A stretch of DNA of 35,356 bases from Pigoraptor vietnamica (taxonomy: Eukaryota > Opisthokonta > Filasterea): NCBI GenBank assembly GCA_943704525.1, contig CALSCQ010002727.1:1-35356 (forward strand). Direction: 5' to 3'. Under the pieces are notes generated by a model. The model had not been told where the DNA came from. It ran no database searches and saw only the letters and a list, made by a program, of their open reading frames with translations. This document shows, piece by piece, positions 31,151-35,356 of this stretch. Made by a program: the position numbers and the translations under genes. Numbering within the stretch: the stretch's first letter is position 1; each line of letters starts with the position of its first letter.

Positions 31151-34100
31151 ATGGCGGCGCGCGTCTCTGTGCCATGTGCGCGCACGCTGCTCCTGCAGTC
31201 CGTGCTCTTGCTGACGGCCGCGGTGTGTCTGAGCAGTGCGTCCCCGCCCTCGTTCGTCGGCCTCGTGAAGGCAGCCGTCTTCAGAAATGCGTCCTTCGAC
31301 GCGCAAGCCTCCCCTCGCGTCGACATTGCGTACGACGAGCCCTCACTCACGATCACAGCCACAGTGTCGAATCCGTCAGCGGGCATGCTGTGGGCCAACG
31401 CGTCCACTGACGGCACTCTTCCCGTAGACATTGTGTTCCCCGGTAACGGCCGACCGGCGCGACTCGTATTCGCTGGCGGTGGCGTCGTCGTGGACTGCCG
31501 CGGCCTTTCTCCCTCGCCGCTTGTTGTCGTGAGCGGTGAGATGGCAATCTCCGACGTCTCTTTCCGCAATTGTAGCAGCCCGAGGACTTCGCCGCCGGCC
31601 GTGCTGTTTCGCGCGACGGGCAGCGCCGTATTGAACGCGACCGATGCCGGCTTTTCGAACATGCTCGAGTTGCGCGCCTTTGAAATTGTTGGGCCCGCGC
31701 GTGCCCACCTGACCCGCGTGACGGCGACGGACATGAGCGCAGCGTCGGCGGTTTCCTCCTGCTCCAACGACAACTCTAAAGACTGCGGCGGCGGTCTCTT
31801 GCTGAGGGCGGTTGCCGGTGGCCAGGCCATCGTCTCTGGCACCATCGTGGAGCGTTTAAGCTGCGGCAATTGCAGCGGCGGCGTCTTCGTTGCGGCGGAT
31901 TCCGCCAATCTGCGTGTGGGAGGGCTGCGGGCGACCGACACGAGGGCGTACAGTGGCGGCATCGCGTACGTGAACGGCGCATCGCTGACGATGACCGATG
32001 TGCGCATCGACAGCTCGTTTGTTTCCAAGCACGGCGGCGTGGCCTTTGGCGTAAAGACGGCGAGCGTCAACATTCTCGACGCGACGATCACGAACACGAA
32101 ATCGTTTGAGCGCGGCGGCGTCGCGTGCGTGCAGGACGCCGCCTCGTTGGTAATGACGCGCATCAACGCCACGCACACGGTTGGCGGCACGGGTGGCTTG
32201 TTTGTTGCGATTGGCACCAGAGGCATTTCCGATTTGCCGACGGTGTTGGTCGAGGACGTCCGCTCCGAGGACTGTTGGGCGACGTCGGCAGGCGGCATTG
32301 CGTGGATGAATTGGGGCTCGCGCGTAACAGTTCGGCGTGCGTCTTTTAACGGGACGTGGTCGGGGTCGTACGGCGGCGGCTTTGCTGCGTTCGACTTCAC
32401 GTACTTGCTCGCAGAGGACTTGACCGTGCACAATGTCTCCACCGTGACGACCGGCGGTTTCATGTACACCCAGGACCAGGCAACGGTAGAAATGCAGCGA
32501 CTGCGCGTGTCCATGGCGAGAGCTCAATTCGCGGCCGTCGTTTCAACCCTAAGCGAAGCGAAGGTGGCGATGAGCGACGTTGTTGTCGACGACGTGCAGG
32601 CGGATGTTGGCGGGTTCGCGGGGGTGGAAGTGCAATCCGAGCTGGTGATAGATGCGCTGATCGTCTCCCGTGCCAAATCGGCCTTCGGCGCCGTTTTCTG
32701 CGTCTTGAACACTGCCACTTTGACGGCCACGAACGTCAACGCCAGCATTCTCTCTTCGTCGGACTCAGGTGCCTTTTTGTATGCGGACACTGCGTCAACG
32801 ACATCCATAACAAACGCCACCATCTTGAACAGCACGGCCGCGACCGGCGGCGTCCTCTACACGGAGCTCGGCGTGGACGACGACGGTAACGCGGGTTCCG
32901 TCGTCCTCAGTGGCATCGTGGCTCGCAACGTGTCTGCCGATCACTTTGGAGGCTTTGCCTCTTTCGCCGGCACGGTCGCCCTCCCAGTGATACTCGACTC
33001 CGTGTTCGTGGACGGGGCGTCTGCGGATGCCGGCGGTGTCTTCGCCTGTTCGAATGCGGCGATTCTCCAGGCGTCGAACGTGCACGCAACGGGCGGGAGC
33101 GCGGCGAGCTTTGGCGGTTTCCTGTACGCGCGCGGCGCGTCAGTCGCGATGGTGACATCCGCCATTCTCGCCGACATGTATTCGCGTAACGATGGCGGCG
33201 CGATCGCAGCGCAGGACACGGCACAGGTGTCTGTGACGGATCTCGAAGTGACGAGCGCGGTGGCAGACGACACGGGTGGCTTTGCGTACGCGGGCAATCG
33301 CGCGGTCATCTCGGCCGTTGGCGCGCGCATCCTCGGCGCGCGTGCGACGGACGGCGGTGCCGTCGCTGCATCCACTTCCGCATCCATGAGCCTTTCGGGG
33401 AGCTCTATTGCGGGCGCGCGGGCAGACCGGCGCGGCGGCTGCGTCTGCGCGGTCAACGAAGCAAAAGTGCACTTGGACTCCGTCGACGTGGTCGATGCGT
33501 TTGCGCTGGAGAGCGGCGGCGTCGCGTCTGTCTCGCAGTCCGCGTCTGTTACTGTGTCCGGGGGGACGTTCAGCGACGTCGGGGCTTCCATGTCGGGCGG
33601 TGCATTCTCTGCCGATCGCAACTCGCAGCTCACAGTGTCCTCGCTCGTCGTTCGTAACTCGTCGGCGTTCGAGGCAAACGGCGGCGCCTTTTTTCTCGGC
33701 AATGCGGCGAGGGCCGTCCTCTCGCACGTCACCATCGAGGGCGCGTCCGCCGCCGACTCGGGCGGTTGCATGTATGTCGGGGGAACGGCGCGGCTGGAAA
33801 CGTGGTGGGGGACGTTTCGCAATTGCACCGCGGGCGCGCTCTCCAGGACGGGTGGCGCCGGCGGAGTGGCGTTTGTCGAGCGCAACGCCACGCTGTCGCT
33901 GCGCACTCTACAGAACGTGTCGCGCGCAACGGCGGTGCTGGGACCGGCGGTGTATTCGGAGTCGCCGTTTGACAACGCGACTCGTGCCATGCTGGTGGCA
34001 ACGGACCTTCGCACGCCGGCGGACCTGCTGAGTGTGCTGCCGGGCTTCCAGCCTGGGCGAGAGTTTGCGAGCGCGCCTGTGGAACTCGAACCGCGCCTAC

Positions 34101-35356
34101 CCACGGGAGAGCGTCTGTTGACTGCGCTGACCGTAACGAGCGGGCAGCTGTTCTCGTTTAACGTCGCGTTGCTCGACGCTTACAACAACCCCATCTCGGT
34201 CAACGGGCGCCGTCCGCTCTCGATTCGGCTGCAGGTGGAAGGCACCGGCGCGCCCGTCCTCAGCGGCGACGTCGAGAGGACTTATGGCGAGCTGCCCAGC
34301 GTCACTTTTGGTATGTTCGCCAGCGCGTTTTGCGGCGGGGCATACATGGCATATATCCCGTGTTTACTGTCCGCCCTCCCTGACCCCCTTTCCCGAGACT
34401 GACTGCAAATCCTCCACACTATATCGATGTGCGTGGCAGACTCTCTTCAGCTCTTCGGGCCCGTCGGCGTGTACCGCGTGGTCGCGCGATCGCCGAACCC
34501 CTTTCTCTACGGCAGACTGGACGACGATGCGGCGAGGGCCCTCGTGGACACGTTCCGCGTCACCCTCAACCTCACCGACTGTCCGCTGGGCTCCACGCTG
34601 TCTGCGGGCAGTCGGCCCACGTGCATCCCCATCACGGCAAGCAGCGGGACGAACGTCGCGGCGATTGCGGCGCCGCTCGCCGTCGTCGGTTTTTTGCTGG
34701 TGGGAACGCTCGTGTTTGTTGCTGTTCGGTGGCGCGTTGCGGCCCGAAGGCTGCGGATGAGCCAGGCCGCGCACGCCGAGTTCTTGGAGCGGCATTTGAA
34801 GAACAACGGGGCACTCGCCGCGCTGGAGATCAGCCGCGAGAACGTCGAACTGCTTGAAAAAATTGGCGGTGAGTGTCGTTTGCGTCCGCAGTGAGTGTCG
34901 CGGTGTGTTGGAGCAGCAGGGGTCTCTTGCTTATCTCAGAGCAACCTGTACCGCAGAGGGAGAATTCGGCGTCGTCATGCGAGCGCGTGTCGTCTCCGGC
35001 GACCGTCCCCGTCTTTGCGCGGCAAAGATGCTGAAGGAGGGCGCGACGCTTGATGAGCGCGTCGTCTTCATGAAAGAGGCCGACATTATGCGGGTGGGGA
35101 CAGCGCGGCCACCGTGCTCACGTCGTGTGCGACTGCGAGACATTGTACGCATCAAGCCGCATGTTTTTGTGTTTGTGGCCAAGCGTAGTGGCTCACGTGA
35201 CGGGCCGCTCAACCGCAGGGATTGTCGCATCCACACGTGGTTTCGCTCTGCGCGATCGTCGCCATTGGTGCGTTTGAAATTTCCGTGCCGTTTTGCTAAC
35301 CCTGTGATTGTCTGATACGGTGCGAGGCTAACTGTTCGTCCCTCCTCTCCCCCCCC
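31151..35356 (+). CDS. Beta-helix receptor kinase, partial at the right edge
   Basis: Visible exons: 31151-34310, 34440-34868, 34957-35093 and 35219-35267; the gene continues past the window. A signal peptide spans residues 1-30 (TLLLQSVLLLTAAVCLSSA). About 800 residues then repeat 25-30-aa units carrying GG-[AFV]-[AFV] motifs (GGVAFG, GGFAAF, GGFMYT, GGAFFLG, GGCVCAVN). This is the right-handed beta-helix pattern of chlamydial Pmp-type repeats. A beta-rich membrane-proximal part with two Cys, a transmembrane helix (about 1125-1148) and a basic juxtamembrane segment follow. The kinase N-lobe then starts: glycine loop IGEGEFGVV, lysine in CAAKMLKEGA, helix C Glu in FMKEADIM, then GLSHPHVVSLCAIVAI. 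The KMLKEGA and EADIM strings resemble receptor tyrosine kinases, but the HRD and DFG motifs lie outside the window, so Tyr versus Ser/Thr (TKL) type stays open. Confidence 0.88.
35349..35356. repeat. C-run at the right edge
   Basis: Eight consecutive C bases, preceded by CT-rich sequence, end the window inside an intron of the receptor kinase. Confidence 0.9.

Noticed and set aside
31151-34310. Bacterial Pmp autotransporter or contamination
   Set aside because: The exon is joined in phase to intron-containing transmembrane and kinase exons and has a eukaryotic signal peptide. No autotransporter barrel is present.

Overview
The window reads as nuclear DNA of an intron-rich, GC-biased eukaryote. 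Seven genes can be built with GT-AG introns that keep frame at every junction. Alternating GT/CA microsatellites are frequent, no operon-like spacing is seen, and the products are eukaryotic: Rab32, PWP1, a fibrocystin-L-like giant protein and a membrane receptor kinase. The receptor kinase, whose visible N-lobe resembles receptor tyrosine kinases, and the fibrocystin-L relative make a unicellular holozoan (choanoflagellate or relative) my best guess. The sequence alone does not prove this. The window starts inside an (AC)n array and ends in a C-run, so it may be a whole contig bounded by low-complexity sequence.

Layout: 1-720, microsatellite and a candidate promoter. 721-2646 (+), Rab32-type GTPase with 8 exons. 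2647-5686, a gene-poor stretch holding three unrelated tandem-repeat families (2876-3056, 3213-3350, 4352-4750). 5687-6591 (+), a small mitochondrially targeted protein with 3 exons. 6836-6890, E-box/CCAAT promoter. 6947-9717 (+), PWP1 WD40 ribosome-biogenesis factor with 11 exons. 9980-13039 (-), a secreted alpha-galactosidase-like glycoside hydrolase with 6 exons. 13441-14216 (+), a mitochondrial cupin with 2 exons. 14653-29024 (-), a fibrocystin-L (PKHD1L1)-like type I membrane protein of about 4,696 residues, most of it in one 13.2-kb exon. 29800-30539 (-), a small putative DNA-binding protein with a bHLH-like basic segment. 31151 to the right edge (+), a beta-helix receptor kinase cut by the window end.

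The genes are ordinary neighbours and not a pathway. The two large surface proteins are the most notable content. One joins the complete fibrocystin-L domain series (14 IPT/TIG, PA14, cupredoxin-like, two G8 plus beta-helix units) to a LamG-like insert and a cytoplasmic SH3 domain. The other joins a Pmp-like right-handed beta-helix ectodomain to a kinase. Both suggest surface recognition wired to phosphotyrosine/SH3-type signalling, but any link between the two is inference.
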